Origin: Pseudothermotoga hypogea DSM 11164 = NBRC 106472
GTDB taxonomy: Bacteria; Thermotogota; Thermotogae; Thermotogales; DSM-5069
Reading direction: 5' to 3'
DNA length: 64,000 nt
Assembly: GCF_000816145.1 (NCBI RefSeq)
Contig: NZ_CP007141.1
Location: forward strand, 1,240,001 to 1,304,000
Position numbers and translations under genes: made by a program. The stretch's first letter is position 1; each line of letters opens with the position of its first letter. Positions 8,020 through 16,018 of the stretch are shown in pieces. Below the pieces are notes generated by a model. It was not told where the DNA came from. It worked only from the letters and a program-made list of their open reading frames with translations, and did no database searches.

Positions 8020-10611
8020 TCAAGGGTCACTTCCCTCGCGTTTCACCCAAACGCACCTCAGGCCTCTGTCGAAGAAGAACTCTTTGACGAGGTGAAAGCC
8101 AAGCTTGGAGAGTTCCTTCCTCATCTGTGCGCTCGAACGCAAAACTCTGAAAGCGGGGTAGAACCACACCAAATCGTTCTCGTCTGAAAGATTTGGAAAG
8201 TGATAGAAGATCAAAGCTTCCTTGGAATCACCGACGAGTTTGCTCAAATCCAGTTGGGTTTCGATACCTTCCAAAACGATGCGCCTTTTCGAATCGTTCG
8301 ATGTTTCCACTCCAAGATCTTCGAAAAGGTGTTCAAAACTTTCGAGCGATTCAGTCTTTTCGACGTTGTCCCAATTTGTCTCGACGAGTGCTTGACGGAG
8401 CTGCGATTCTTTCACCTTCGCGAACGACTCGATGCCAAACTCTTTCTCCAAGTCTTTGTAAGCCTTGATGGACTCATCTATGGGGAACGGTATGGCGTAG
8501 AGCAAACCATTTTTCGCTCTTTTCCACGCCCTGATTGGATGGATCACTCCGAGCGTGGGGAACTTCTCCGAGATGTTGCCCACCCACACGATGGTGTCGG
8601 ATCTGTCGAACCAGTTCAGCGTTGCGTTGGGGTAAAGTCCGGTGTAACTGAACCTGCCCAAGACCAGATCGGCGAGCTTTTCGTTTGTTTCAACGGCCTT
8701 GATGTGGTGTACGAAGGCCTTCTCTTTGTCGAATTTGTTGTAGAACTTGGCCATCCTGTAGTGATACATGGGAAACTTCGAAGGATCTTTGATCTTGCTC
8801 AAAAGCTCTACGGACTTTTCGGCCTTGTCGGTGTGAACGGCGGAGACGTAGAGCGCCACGTCGCTGTCTGAGATCAGATAGAGCTTGGAGACATCGTTTC
8901 CGGCGTACTTTTTGAAATCTATCATGAACTCCTTCTGTTTCGCGTAGAACCTATAGAGCTCCTCGTAGACTCCTTCGATCGTGGGATCGAGTCTGGTCTT
9001 GAGGTCCTCCACGATGGGTTTGATGAACTGTGAAAGTTCTGGAACCAGTTGTATAGAGTCTCTGTAGGCCCTTATGGCCTCGAGGAACTTGGATTCTTTC
9101 AAAAGATGGTCCGCGTACAACGCCTTTGCCACACCCTTGATCAAACTGTCTTCGTCTTCCAAGAACTTTTCTAAGAATGGTTTCTTCTCATCATCGCGGA
9201 GATGAGTGTAGACGAAGAGCAGGCCACCGACTCCATTTTCGCGCACCAGCTTTTCGTGCTGACCAGAGGACAGAAAGTCGAGCAACAGATCGGCGTTGGT
9301 TTCCAAGCGCTTGATCAGATAGTAAGAGAACGGTGTGATCTGTTTGAGCAGTATCTCTTCGAGTTTGACGGGCAAACGTTTTTCAACGACTTTTTCGTAA
9401 AAGGCCTGTGCGTTGAGTTGCAGATTCTTCCTCCTTGCGAATTCGAGCAACTTCTTCAGACCAGGCAAAGCTTTTTCGGCGTCCTTCGCGCTCGCCTTGT
9501 TGAGAAGATATTGGACCAGGTCTTCTCTCACATCTTCATCCTTCTCAAATCTTTCGAGTGCTATCTCGTTGAACTTGTCGTAGTCTTCGACTTCTATGGC
9601 GGCGATCATGGCCAAAAGATCGGCTGTGGGAACGTCTTTGAAGCTCATGATCGTCCAACCGAACTTTTCGATGTTGATTGATGCGTGTTCCACGGCCTTC
9701 TTGAAATCGTCGTAGTGTTTCAGAAGAGTTTGCCAATCCTTTTTCTTGAAGCTCACGTGGATCAAAGAGAGGTATGGATCTGGATATTCGGGAACTGCTT
9801 GAATCGCAGTCTTAGAAAGCTGTTCGGCGAGATCGTAGAGACCGGCGTTGAGAAGATCCACCGAGAAAAGATAAAGAAATTCCAAGCCTATGGCTGGTAC
9901 CGATGTCAGCTTCTTGAGAAGCTGTAATGCCTGCCAACCCACCTCGCTCGCTTGGTACAATGTGCCACCGGTTTTCTCGGTCTTGTAGAGTTGCACCAGA
10001 TAGTAGAGCCTTTCTTGATCGTTTTTACAAGATTGAAGGTGTTTTCTTATGAGGTTGCCAGTGCGTTCGTACTTCTGTTTTTTCAGTTTCCTGGTCCAGA
10101 TGTAGCCGTAGTGGTATATCAAGAAGTTTGCATTCACGACCTTCGGTTTGTATATAGCTTGATTGTGCACGATGTTTTTGTAGTACACCGTACCGTTGCG
10201 AAAGATGCGTGGAGTCGAGGCAACTTCGGACCTCTTGAAATCCCAGTCCAGATAGCTTAAGGTGGGTAAATAAACCGTGTTCACATCTGGAGGCAAACTT
10301 TCCAGAAAACTCCTTATGTTCTTTCTGAAATCTTCCGAGGCTTCCTCATCCGCATCGAAGATGAGAACCCATTCGCAGGTGGGATACTTTAAGGAATTGT
10401 TTCGTGCCTCGGAAAAATCGTTCTTCCAGGGATGAAAGTAGAGTTTGTCGGTGTATTCTCTGACGATCTGTGGAGTTTTATCTGTTGAACCGGTATCGAC
10501 AACGACGATCTCGTCGGCAACGTCCTTGATGCTGTCCAAAGCCCGCCTTATGTTGTGTTCTTCGTCTTTAACGATCATCGCCACGGAAAGAAGACACTTT
10601 CTCTTCTGCAA
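8020..10611 (-). CDS. Family 2 glycosyltransferase with long helical-repeat C-terminus
   Basis: About 863 residues. The N-terminal 200 residues are a GT-A glycosyltransferase of the 'SVAMIVKDEEHNI' type, with VVVDTGSTDKT and the metal-binding FDADEE motif. The remaining 650 residues are helical, with TPR-like repeats near 240-320 and 490-560. Similar proteins modify cell-surface glycans or peptides, but no substrate can be named. The start is taken as TTG 10611, because GGAGGT lies 7 bases upstream; in-frame codons further upstream overlap that site. It follows tupC by 15 bases, so it is the last gene of the tungstate/cofactor operon although functionally unrelated. Confidence 0.85.
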   Translation of the reverse strand: MQKRKCLLSVAMIVKDEEHNIRRALDSIKDVADEIVVVDTGSTDKTPQIVREYTDKLYFHPWKNDFSEARNNSLKYPTCEWVLIFDADEEASEDFRKNIRSFLESLPPDVNTVYLPTLSYLDWDFKRSEVASTPRIFRNGTVYYKNIVHNQAIYKPKVVNANFLIYHYGYIWTRKLKKQKYERTGNLIRKHLQSCKNDQERLYYLVQLYKTEKTGGTLYQASEVGWQALQLLKKLTSVPAIGLEFLYLFSVDLLNAGLYDLAEQLSKTAIQAVPEYPDPYLSLIHVSFKKKDWQTLLKHYDDFKKAVEHASINIEKFGWTIMSFKDVPTADLLAMIAAIEVEDYDKFNEIALERFEKDEDVREDLVQYLLNKASAKDAEKALPGLKKLLEFARRKNLQLNAQAFYEKVVEKRLPVKLEEILLKQITPFSYYLIKRLETNADLLLDFLSSGQHEKLVRENGVGGLLFVYTHLRDDEKKPFLEKFLEDEDSLIKGVAKALYADHLLKESKFLEAIRAYRDSIQLVPELSQFIKPIVEDLKTRLDPTIEGVYEELYRFYAKQKEFMIDFKKYAGNDVSKLYLISDSDVALYVSAVHTDKAEKSVELLSKIKDPSKFPMYHYRMAKFYNKFDKEKAFVHHIKAVETNEKLADLVLGRFSYTGLYPNATLNWFDRSDTIVWVGNISEKFPTLGVIHPIRAWKRAKNGLLYAIPFPIDESIKAYKDLEKEFGIESFAKVKESQLRQALVETNWDNVEKTESLESFEHLFEDLGVETSNDSKRRIVLEGIETQLDLSKLVGDSKEALIFYHFPNLSDENDLVWFYPAFRVLRSSAQMRKELSKLGFHLVKEFFFDRGLRCVWVKREGSDP

Positions 10612-10626
10612 CGTCTGCACCTCCAA

Positions 10627-11289
10627 TTAATTTTTCTTAACCTTTGCTCTGTATTCCTTCAGAGCACCGTCGTTCATTGTGTAGATCTTTTCGCACACGC
10701 TCTCGAGCCAGTCTATCTCGTGAGAAACGATGATGAAACTGGTTCGATCCGAGAAAACCTTCAGCACATTGTTCAAAATCTCTCTGCCCTTTTCGTCGAG
10801 ATCTGCCGTAGGTTCGTCCAGAAGGATCACCTTTGGTTCGAAGACGAAGGCCCTCGCAAGACAAACCCTCTTGGCTTGACCGCCTGAGAGTTGCCAGGGT
10901 TTCTTGTTCAAAAGATCTTTCAGATCGAACAGTTCTGTGATTTTCTCAACTCGTTCTGTGATTTCCTCCCTCGAAGTTCCTCTCAAGGCCATGGGGTAAG
11001 CGACGTTTTCGAAGACCGTTCTTCTCAGAAGAACTGGATGCTGTGCGACATACGTCACGTGACGTCTGAGTCGTTCGAAGTTTGCCTCGGTGACGTTTTG
11101 GCCCAAGAATTCGAACTTCTTCCACTTTCCTTTCAAGAGAAACGCGAGATTCAAAAGTAATGTTGTCTTTCCACTGCCGGATGGTCCAACGAGGCCGACG
11201 CATTTTTCATTCATTTCGAAGCTTTCCACGAAAAGCGTGAATCTCTTATCGTAGCTGAATTTGAGTTGTTCCACACTGTACACGCTCAT
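10627..11289 (-). CDS. tupC: Tungstate/molybdate ABC transporter, ATP-binding protein
   Basis: A 220-residue ABC ATPase with Walker A GPSGSGKTT (about 36-44), signature LSGGQAKRV (about 136-144) and Walker B VILLDEPTADLD. It powers import with the permease and binding protein encoded upstream. The ATG overlaps the permease stop by ATGA, so the pair is translationally coupled. It lacks the C-terminal TOBE extension of ModC, as expected for the short TupC type. The tungstate assignment rests on the binding protein. Confidence 0.88.
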   Translation of the reverse strand: MSVYSVEQLKFSYDKRFTLFVESFEMNEKCVGLVGPSGSGKTTLLLNLAFLLKGKWKKFEFLGQNVTEANFERLRRHVTYVAQHPVLLRRTVFENVAYPMALRGTSREEITERVEKITELFDLKDLLNKKPWQLSGGQAKRVCLARAFVFEPKVILLDEPTADLDEKGREILNNVLKVFSDRTSFIIVSHEIDWLESVCEKIYTMNDGALKEYRAKVKKN

Positions 11290-11927
11290 GTTTTGGACCT
11301 CTTCGAGAGCAGATTTGCAACGAAGTTCACCGTGAAAGCGATACAGAGCAAGATCACTCCAGCCAAGATGGCCTTCTCGAACTGACCCGTGTTCGTGTAT
11401 AGCACGATGGATGTCGTCAGAACGCGTGTTCTTCCAAGGATGTTTCCTCCCACGATCATGACCGCTCCCACTTCACCCGCGATCCTTCCGAAGGCCGTGA
11501 GGATCGCAGAAAGAACGCCAGAGAGAGATTCTCTCAGGATGGCTCCCATGAGTTGGAGTTTGTTCGCACCGAGTGTCAGCACCAGCAACTTGATTTTGTC
11601 GTCCACCCTTACAAAGTGCGAATGACTCATCGTGATGATGATCGGTAGGGCGATGAGAACTTGAGCAACGATCATCGCAGTCGTGGTGAAGAGAAGATTG
11701 AGTGCGCCGAGTGGGCCGCTTCTGGAAAACAGAAGCCAGAGGATCAGGCCAACCAAAACGGGTGGAATTCCAACGAGGGTTTGAAAGATGAGTATGATAC
11801 CGCCTCTGAAGCGGGGTCTTGCGACATCCAGAAGGAGCGCCAGCGGTACGCCTATCGAGGAAGCTATGAACGTCGCAAGGCAATTGACGTAGATGGACCT
11901 GAGTGAGATCTCGACGAGTTCGCTCAT
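11286..11927 (-). CDS. tupB: Tungstate ABC transporter, permease
   Basis: A 213-residue hydrophobic permease with about five membrane helices. The cytoplasmic EAA-like loop reads TLGANKLQLMGAILRESLSGV, the usual contact to the ATPase, followed by the ILTAFGRIAGEVGAVMIVGGN segment typical of TupB/WtpB. It overlaps tupA and tupC by ATGA at both ends. Confidence 0.88.
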   Translation of the reverse strand: MSELVEISLRSIYVNCLATFIASSIGVPLALLLDVARPRFRGGIILIFQTLVGIPPVLVGLILWLLFSRSGPLGALNLLFTTTAMIVAQVLIALPIIITMSHSHFVRVDDKIKLLVLTLGANKLQLMGAILRESLSGVLSAILTAFGRIAGEVGAVMIVGGNILGRTRVLTTSIVLYTNTGQFEKAILAGVILLCIAFTVNFVANLLSKRSKT

Positions 11928-12700
11928 CTGAACACTCTGAAGAGCTTCACGCCGTTCACGGAATAGTTTTCGATCAACTTGAGCGTGGAATCTTCGAAGA
12001 GGAATTCGAAGAACTTTTTCGCATCTTCGTGGTTCACTCTCTTTCCGTTTTTGGGATTGACCAAGATCGCGCTGTAGACGTTCCTCAAAAGCTCGGCGTC
12101 CTCACAACAGATTTTCATGTTCAGTCTATTTTTCAACATTTCGAAACTCGCCCTGTCTGTGAGACAGAACGCCCTCAGTTCGTTCGCGATCAAAAGCGTT
12201 TGAGCCATACCCGTGCCCGCCATGTGGTACCATTTTCCTTCTGGTACAACGCCGATGCTCTTCCAAAGTTCCTGTTCTTTTCTGTGCGTTCCAGAGTTAT
12301 CGGATCTCGAGACAAAGGGCAGACGATTCTCGTATATGTGTCTCATGAAAGAGAGAGCGTCTGCGAATTCTCTCTCCTGCCATTCCTTCGGTCCAACGAC
12401 GACGAAGTCGTTGTACATGAAACTCACTCTTTTCAAACCAAAACCATCTTTCATGAACTGCTCCTCGTCCGATGGTGAGTGCACCAAGAGTAGGTCCGCA
12501 TCACCACGCTTGCCCATCGTCAAGGCCATGCCGCTGCCTACAGGTGCGAAGACAACATGGATGGGGTATCTTTTCTCGAAATGAGCCTTGAGAAGATCGA
12601 GTAAACCGGTTTCATACAGACTCGTGGTCGTTGCGATGATCAGCTGTCTGGAAAGCAACGTGGCAGACAGAAGCAAGAAAAAGATCAGAGAACTTCTCAT
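11924..12700 (-). CDS. tupA: Tungstate-binding protein
   Basis: A 258-residue exported solute-binding protein. The first 20 residues are a signal peptide (MRSSLIFFLLLSATLLS), followed by IIATTTSLYETGLLD; the TTTS oxyanion motif is the mark of TupA-type tungstate binders. Later motifs such as GDADLLLVHSP and NDFVVVGP also fit. The ATG at 12700 overlaps the MOSC gene stop (ATGA); longer frames upstream run through the MOSC gene and are not real. Tungsten uptake fits an organism with tungsten-dependent aldehyde:ferredoxin oxidoreductases. Confidence 0.9.
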   Translation of the reverse strand: MRSSLIFFLLLSATLLSRQLIIATTTSLYETGLLDLLKAHFEKRYPIHVVFAPVGSGMALTMGKRGDADLLLVHSPSDEEQFMKDGFGLKRVSFMYNDFVVVGPKEWQEREFADALSFMRHIYENRLPFVSRSDNSGTHRKEQELWKSIGVVPEGKWYHMAGTGMAQTLLIANELRAFCLTDRASFEMLKNRLNMKICCEDAELLRNVYSAILVNPKNGKRVNHEDAKKFFEFLFEDSTLKLIENYSVNGVKLFRVFR

Positions 12701-13155
12701 CTGGGAAGGACGAACACCACCTTGTCGTTGGGTTTCACAGTTCCACCCTTCAGAACTTTGAGAAAGATACCTTCGATGGGCATGACGCACTTTCCAACCA
12801 TCTTCGCCACAGCGCAACGATCGTGGCATTCTTTACCTATCTGGGTGACTTCGAGTATCGCGTCGTTTATGTAGACCTTCGTTCCAATGGGCAACTTCCA
12901 CACGTCCACGCCGTCGATCGTTATGTTCTCTGCAAAGTCTCCAAAAGAAACGTCTATTCCCCAGCTCCTGGCTTTGTCTATGCTGCTTTTCGAGAGCATG
13001 GAGACTTGTCTGTGCCAATCGCCAGCGTGCGCATCGCCAAGTACTCCATGGTTTTCAACCAAGACTATCTCTCCTTGAGGGACCTTCTTCACACCCTTCA
13101 CCTTGGACACGTTCACAGAGAGCACGATCGCGGTGAGTTCATCTTTTCCATTCAC
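12697..13155 (-). CDS. MOSC-domain protein
   Basis: About 152 residues, essentially a single MOSC domain: KGVKKVP, then NHGVLGDAHAG with the metal/cofactor-pocket histidines, FGDFAENI, and IGKECHDRC with the conserved cysteine used for sulfur or molybdopterin handling. Stand-alone MOSC proteins are thought to sulfurate or deliver molybdopterin cofactors. GTG 13155 is chosen because AGGTGG lies 8 bases upstream; the gene overlaps the moaC 3' end by 17 bases. Its place between moaC and tupA supports a cofactor-maturation role. Confidence 0.88.
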   Translation of the reverse strand: MNGKDELTAIVLSVNVSKVKGVKKVPQGEIVLVENHGVLGDAHAGDWHRQVSMLSKSSIDKARSWGIDVSFGDFAENITIDGVDVWKLPIGTKVYINDAILEVTQIGKECHDRCAVAKMVGKCVMPIEGIFLKVLKGGTVKPNDKVVFVLPR

Positions 13156-13612
13156 CGGACTTTCCACCTGCCTTGTACAGCAAACAGATCTCTTCAATGA
13201 CCATTCCTCGCTCGACGGACTTGCACATGTCATAGATGGTGAGCGCGGCGATCGACGCGGCAACGAGCGCCTCCATCTCGACACCGGTTTTTCCAACGCA
13301 CTTGACGCTACTTCTTATGGTCAAGATTCCGTTATCGATGTCTGATTCGAACTCCACATCCACGTGCGAAAGGTTTATGTTGTGACACAGAGGGATGAGC
13401 TCGGACGTTCTCTTCGCGGCCATGATCGCGGCGATTTTTGCAGTGGTGAGTACATCGCCTTTCTGGACAAAACCTTCCAAGATCGCCTTCAGCGTCTCTG
13501 GCTTCATGCGTACCTTCGCCTGCGCGATCGCGGTCCTTTCGGTGTCTTGCTTTTGAGAGACGTCAACCATCCTCGCGTTACCTTGTTCGTCCAGATGAGA
13601 GAATTCTGACAT
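13139..13612 (-). CDS. moaC: Cyclic pyranopterin monophosphate synthase
   Basis: A 157-residue MoaC, which converts the MoaA product to cyclic pyranopterin monophosphate in molybdopterin synthesis. It starts FSHLDEQGNARMVDVSQK, carries the active-site PLCHN(I)NL region, VGKTGVEMEAL and the TIYDMCK motif, and matches the usual family length. ATG 13612 follows GGAGG by 7 bases; an adjacent GTG 13615 is a less good start. It is coupled to moaA (gap of 3 bases) and MOSC (overlap). Confidence 0.95.
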   Translation of the reverse strand: MSEFSHLDEQGNARMVDVSQKQDTERTAIAQAKVRMKPETLKAILEGFVQKGDVLTTAKIAAIMAAKRTSELIPLCHNINLSHVDVEFESDIDNGILTIRSSVKCVGKTGVEMEALVAASIAALTIYDMCKSVERGMVIEEICLLYKAGGKSGEWKR

Positions 13613-13615
13613 CAC

Positions 13616-14524
13616 TCAGCCTCCAAGCTCTCTCATGTTGTTTGAAACAGGCGTCTCATCCATTCTGTGCTTCAAAGGTTTGGTCTCTATGGTTTGTTTC
13701 ATGACCTTCAGAATTTCTTCGCTCGAACGGTTCATGATCGCCCTCAGATCGATGTGGAAGTTCGAACCGAGGCAAGGATAAAGTTTCGCATCGCTGCTGA
13801 GTCTGATCTTGTTGCAACTGTCACAGAAGTTCTTGCTCAGGGCGGCGATGATTCCGACGTAGTTGCCATCCTTTGTGACGTAGTAGCTCGCCGGGCCGAA
13901 ACCGAGTTTGACATCAACGGGTTTGAGATCAAAATCTTTCAGACGATCCAAGATTTCCTTGAATGGTACGGCCTTGTTGTTTTTACCCACGGGCATGAGC
14001 TCGATGAACCTGATGGGCACTTTAAGCTCACCAGCGAAACGAACCAATTCTGGGATTTCATCAACGTTGTACTCGCTCACGACGCAGTTGAGCTTGACGT
14101 TGAGTCCTTCTTTCATAGCGTTTTTCAAACCGTCCAGAACGTCTTTCAGCTTCGCCTGTGTGATCTTGTGGAAAGTCTCGTCGTTGAGACTGTGGAGTGA
14201 CAAATTCACGTGCACGTTGTACCTTTTGAAGAGCTTTGCGAAATCTTTCAAACGTGAACCGTTGGTCGTGATCAAGACACGAAAGCGTTTCGAGAACAGT
14301 TCTATTATTTCGGGGAGGTCCTCTCTGAGTGTGGGTTCACCACCTGTGAGTCTCACGTACTCTATTCCCAGCTGTGAGAAAAGCTCGGAAAGAATTCGAA
14401 GCTCCTGCAAAGTGATTTCATGCACAAGAGAGCTGTTCGAGGAACAGAAGAAACAGTCGAAATTGCACCTGTTCGTGATCGAAAGTCTGAGATAGTTTAT
14501 GTTCCTTCCATGAGAGTCGCGCAT
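13616..14524 (-). CDS. moaA: GTP 3',8-cyclase
   Basis: A 302-residue radical SAM enzyme that opens the molybdopterin pathway by cyclising GTP. The N-terminal cluster motif is CNFDCFFC (about residues 18-25), with the TGGEPTLR SAM-binding segment near 60. The C-terminal auxiliary cluster has CDSCNKIR and a later YPCLG cysteine. It is the first gene of the moaA-moaC-MOSC-tupABC operon. A TATAAT box ends 10 bases before the ATG, leaving almost no leader and hence no room for a Moco riboswitch. Confidence 0.95.
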   Translation of the reverse strand: MRDSHGRNINYLRLSITNRCNFDCFFCSSNSSLVHEITLQELRILSELFSQLGIEYVRLTGGEPTLREDLPEIIELFSKRFRVLITTNGSRLKDFAKLFKRYNVHVNLSLHSLNDETFHKITQAKLKDVLDGLKNAMKEGLNVKLNCVVSEYNVDEIPELVRFAGELKVPIRFIELMPVGKNNKAVPFKEILDRLKDFDLKPVDVKLGFGPASYYVTKDGNYVGIIAALSKNFCDSCNKIRLSSDAKLYPCLGSNFHIDLRAIMNRSSEEILKVMKQTIETKPLKHRMDETPVSNNMRELGG

Positions 14525-14534
14525 ACCAAAAGCT

Positions 14535-14540
14535 ATTATA
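14535..14540 (-). promoter_or_regulatory. -10 box (TATAAT) of the moaA operon
   Basis: A perfect minus-strand TATAAT ends 10 bases before the moaA ATG, predicting a 3-5 base leader. No good -35 hexamer is seen at 16-18 bases upstream. Confidence 0.5.
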
Positions 14541-14714
14541 ACTCGGCTCCCTCGTTAAGATGTCTCAAGACATGAACAAGATTGGTGTGACGCAAAATTG
14601 GTGTCAAGCGAACGAAGATCGAAGCATCGTGGTGTGGTAAGATCGTGTTGAACAAGATAATTTTTGTAACGCTAACATTCTTGTACAGCCTAAAATGATA
14701 GGAGGGAAAAGCTG

Positions 14715-15314
14715 ATGAAGATAGTTCTTCGTGGGCTTCTGTTTCTTCTGATATCCTTACCATTGACAGGCTACTCCCACGCGCCTATAGTTTCAGAATT
14801 GCCCGGTTCATGCATTTCGTGCGCGATACCAGTCAAAAACATCGCGATATCGCAAGTTTTGTACAAGATTCTGAACAACGACAACAGTTTCGTCTGGTTG
14901 ACCTTCGAAGGTGAGAAAGGAGAGGTCTTGAAATTAGATCTGGGCACACCGAAGACCATCAGGTATGAGACGATGAGGCCTATCGCCGTTCTTTTGGGTC
15001 CGGGTTTGCCCGTTAGGTCCGACTTGCCGTTCGAAGTTCGCGCTGAGCTTGGAGCCATCGTCTTCGAGCCAACCGGTCCGCCCAGGGCCTTCTACGAACC
15101 GTTCACGAACACGCACTCTTGGATCCATTTGAGCGAGAGGATAGCGTTATCCGAGACGGGCAGGTATTACTTGGTGGCCTACTTTCCACCGAACGGAATG
15201 GCTGGAAACCTCTTCGTCGCGGTGGGAACGATCGAGAGGTTCACCGCACAAGACATAGCGAACCTCTTCAGAATCTTGCCAGAGATCAGGGCTTTCTACT
15301 CTGACTCTCCTTAA
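14715..15314 (+). CDS. Exported protein of unknown function
   Basis: A 199-residue protein with an N-terminal signal peptide (hydrophobic residues 6-20, possible cleavage around GYSHA). A CISC motif lies just after the signal region near residue 35. The rest has beta-rich segments such as FVWLTFEGEKGEVL, GRYYLVAYFPP and LFVAVGT, suggesting a periplasmic beta-sandwich. I do not recognise the family. A GGAGGG site lies 7 bases before the ATG. It is divergent from moaA and seems monocistronic. Confidence 0.8.
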   Translation: MKIVLRGLLFLLISLPLTGYSHAPIVSELPGSCISCAIPVKNIAISQVLYKILNNDNSFVWLTFEGEKGEVLKLDLGTPKTIRYETMRPIAVLLGPGLPVRSDLPFEVRAELGAIVFEPTGPPRAFYEPFTNTHSWIHLSERIALSETGRYYLVAYFPPNGMAGNLFVAVGTIERFTAQDIANLFRILPEIRAFYSDSP

Positions 15315-15360
15315 CGGAGTCTCTTTGCACCTCAACGGGTCACACCGCGAGGTTGGATAG

Positions 15361-15480
15361 CAACTTGGCCGATTCGACGTCGACTATGTTTGGAAAATCG
15401 TTGCCGAGGATGACAAAGGTGGCAAAACTGAAGGGCCTGTGTGGAAGTTCACCACGACTTCTTGTCCAGTGTGTCGGTGA
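15361..15480 (+). pseudogene. Fibronectin-III-like repeat remnant of a surface protein
   Basis: One frame reads DYVWKIVAEDDKGGKTEGPVW followed by KFTTTS, the characteristic last strands of Fn3-like repeats in large Thermotogales surface proteins. It is bounded by stops and has no start or ribosome site, so only about 35 codons survive. The rest of 15315-15654 shows no coding signal. Confidence 0.5.
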
Positions 15481-15654
15481 GTTCAGATAGTTGGGTAAGT
15501 GCAAAGAGTTTTGAATTCGTGATCTTTCATTATCTCGTTCGGCACAGGATTTGAATCTGTACGTAGATGAGTCGCGTGGCCTTCCAAGAGCTCGCGCGAT
15601 TTTCTTTTGGTTAATGTTTATACACCATTCATATAAAGTCCAACGACCTTTTTC

Positions 15655-15684
15655 TTGAAAAACAGTTGAAACATTCGGTAAAAT
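15655..15684 (+). promoter_or_regulatory. Promoter of the iolB-like/kduD-like locus
   Basis: TTGAAA (15655-15660), an 18-base spacer and TAAAAT (15679-15684) lie 17 bases before the iolB-like ATG at 15702. The spacing and proximity support a housekeeping promoter for the locus. Confidence 0.5.
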
Positions 15685-15701
15685 TGCTTTTGGGTGATGC
15701 G

Positions 15702-15979
15702 ATGTTCATCAAGATAAGGGATATTGAGCATTTCGTGAGTGAACCGCCTGCGAACGGCATGAAGTATTTGGGTTTCGAAAGACTCGTTCTTCCTTCTGGA
15801 CGGCGCCATACTTCAAGCAGCGAAGATTTTGAGATCTTTCTCGTCGTGTTGGGTGGAAAATGCACTGTGAAGGTGAGAGACAAAGTTTTTGAAAAGATCG
15901 GTGAGCGGAAGAAGAGATTTTTGAGTTTGTAAACCTCAATATCTTCACACCATGGAAGCCCCTAGCGAGGAAGTCGTGA
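15702..15979 (+). pseudogene. iolB-like gene, 5' fragment
   Basis: The N-terminal third of an IolB-family (5-deoxyglucuronate isomerase, cupin-fold) protein: MKYLGFERLVLPSG, then FEIFLVVLGGKCTV and KIGER. A frame change near 15905 then continues as EIFEFVNLNIFTPWKPLARK until a stop at 15979. The C-terminal two thirds lie at 17288-17857, beyond an MFS transporter gene. The normal IolB length (about 270 residues) is reached only by joining the fragments. Confidence 0.75.
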
Positions 15980-16018
15980 GAAATAAAGGCTCTTTAAGAG
16001 GAAGGGGTGAAACTTGAG

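Noticed and set aside
15530-15575. tRNA T-arm-like sequence (TTCAAAT in a short stem) on the minus strand
   Set aside because: The stem has a mismatch, no matching acceptor 5' strand, anticodon arm or D arm could be found upstream, and no CCA-type end is present.
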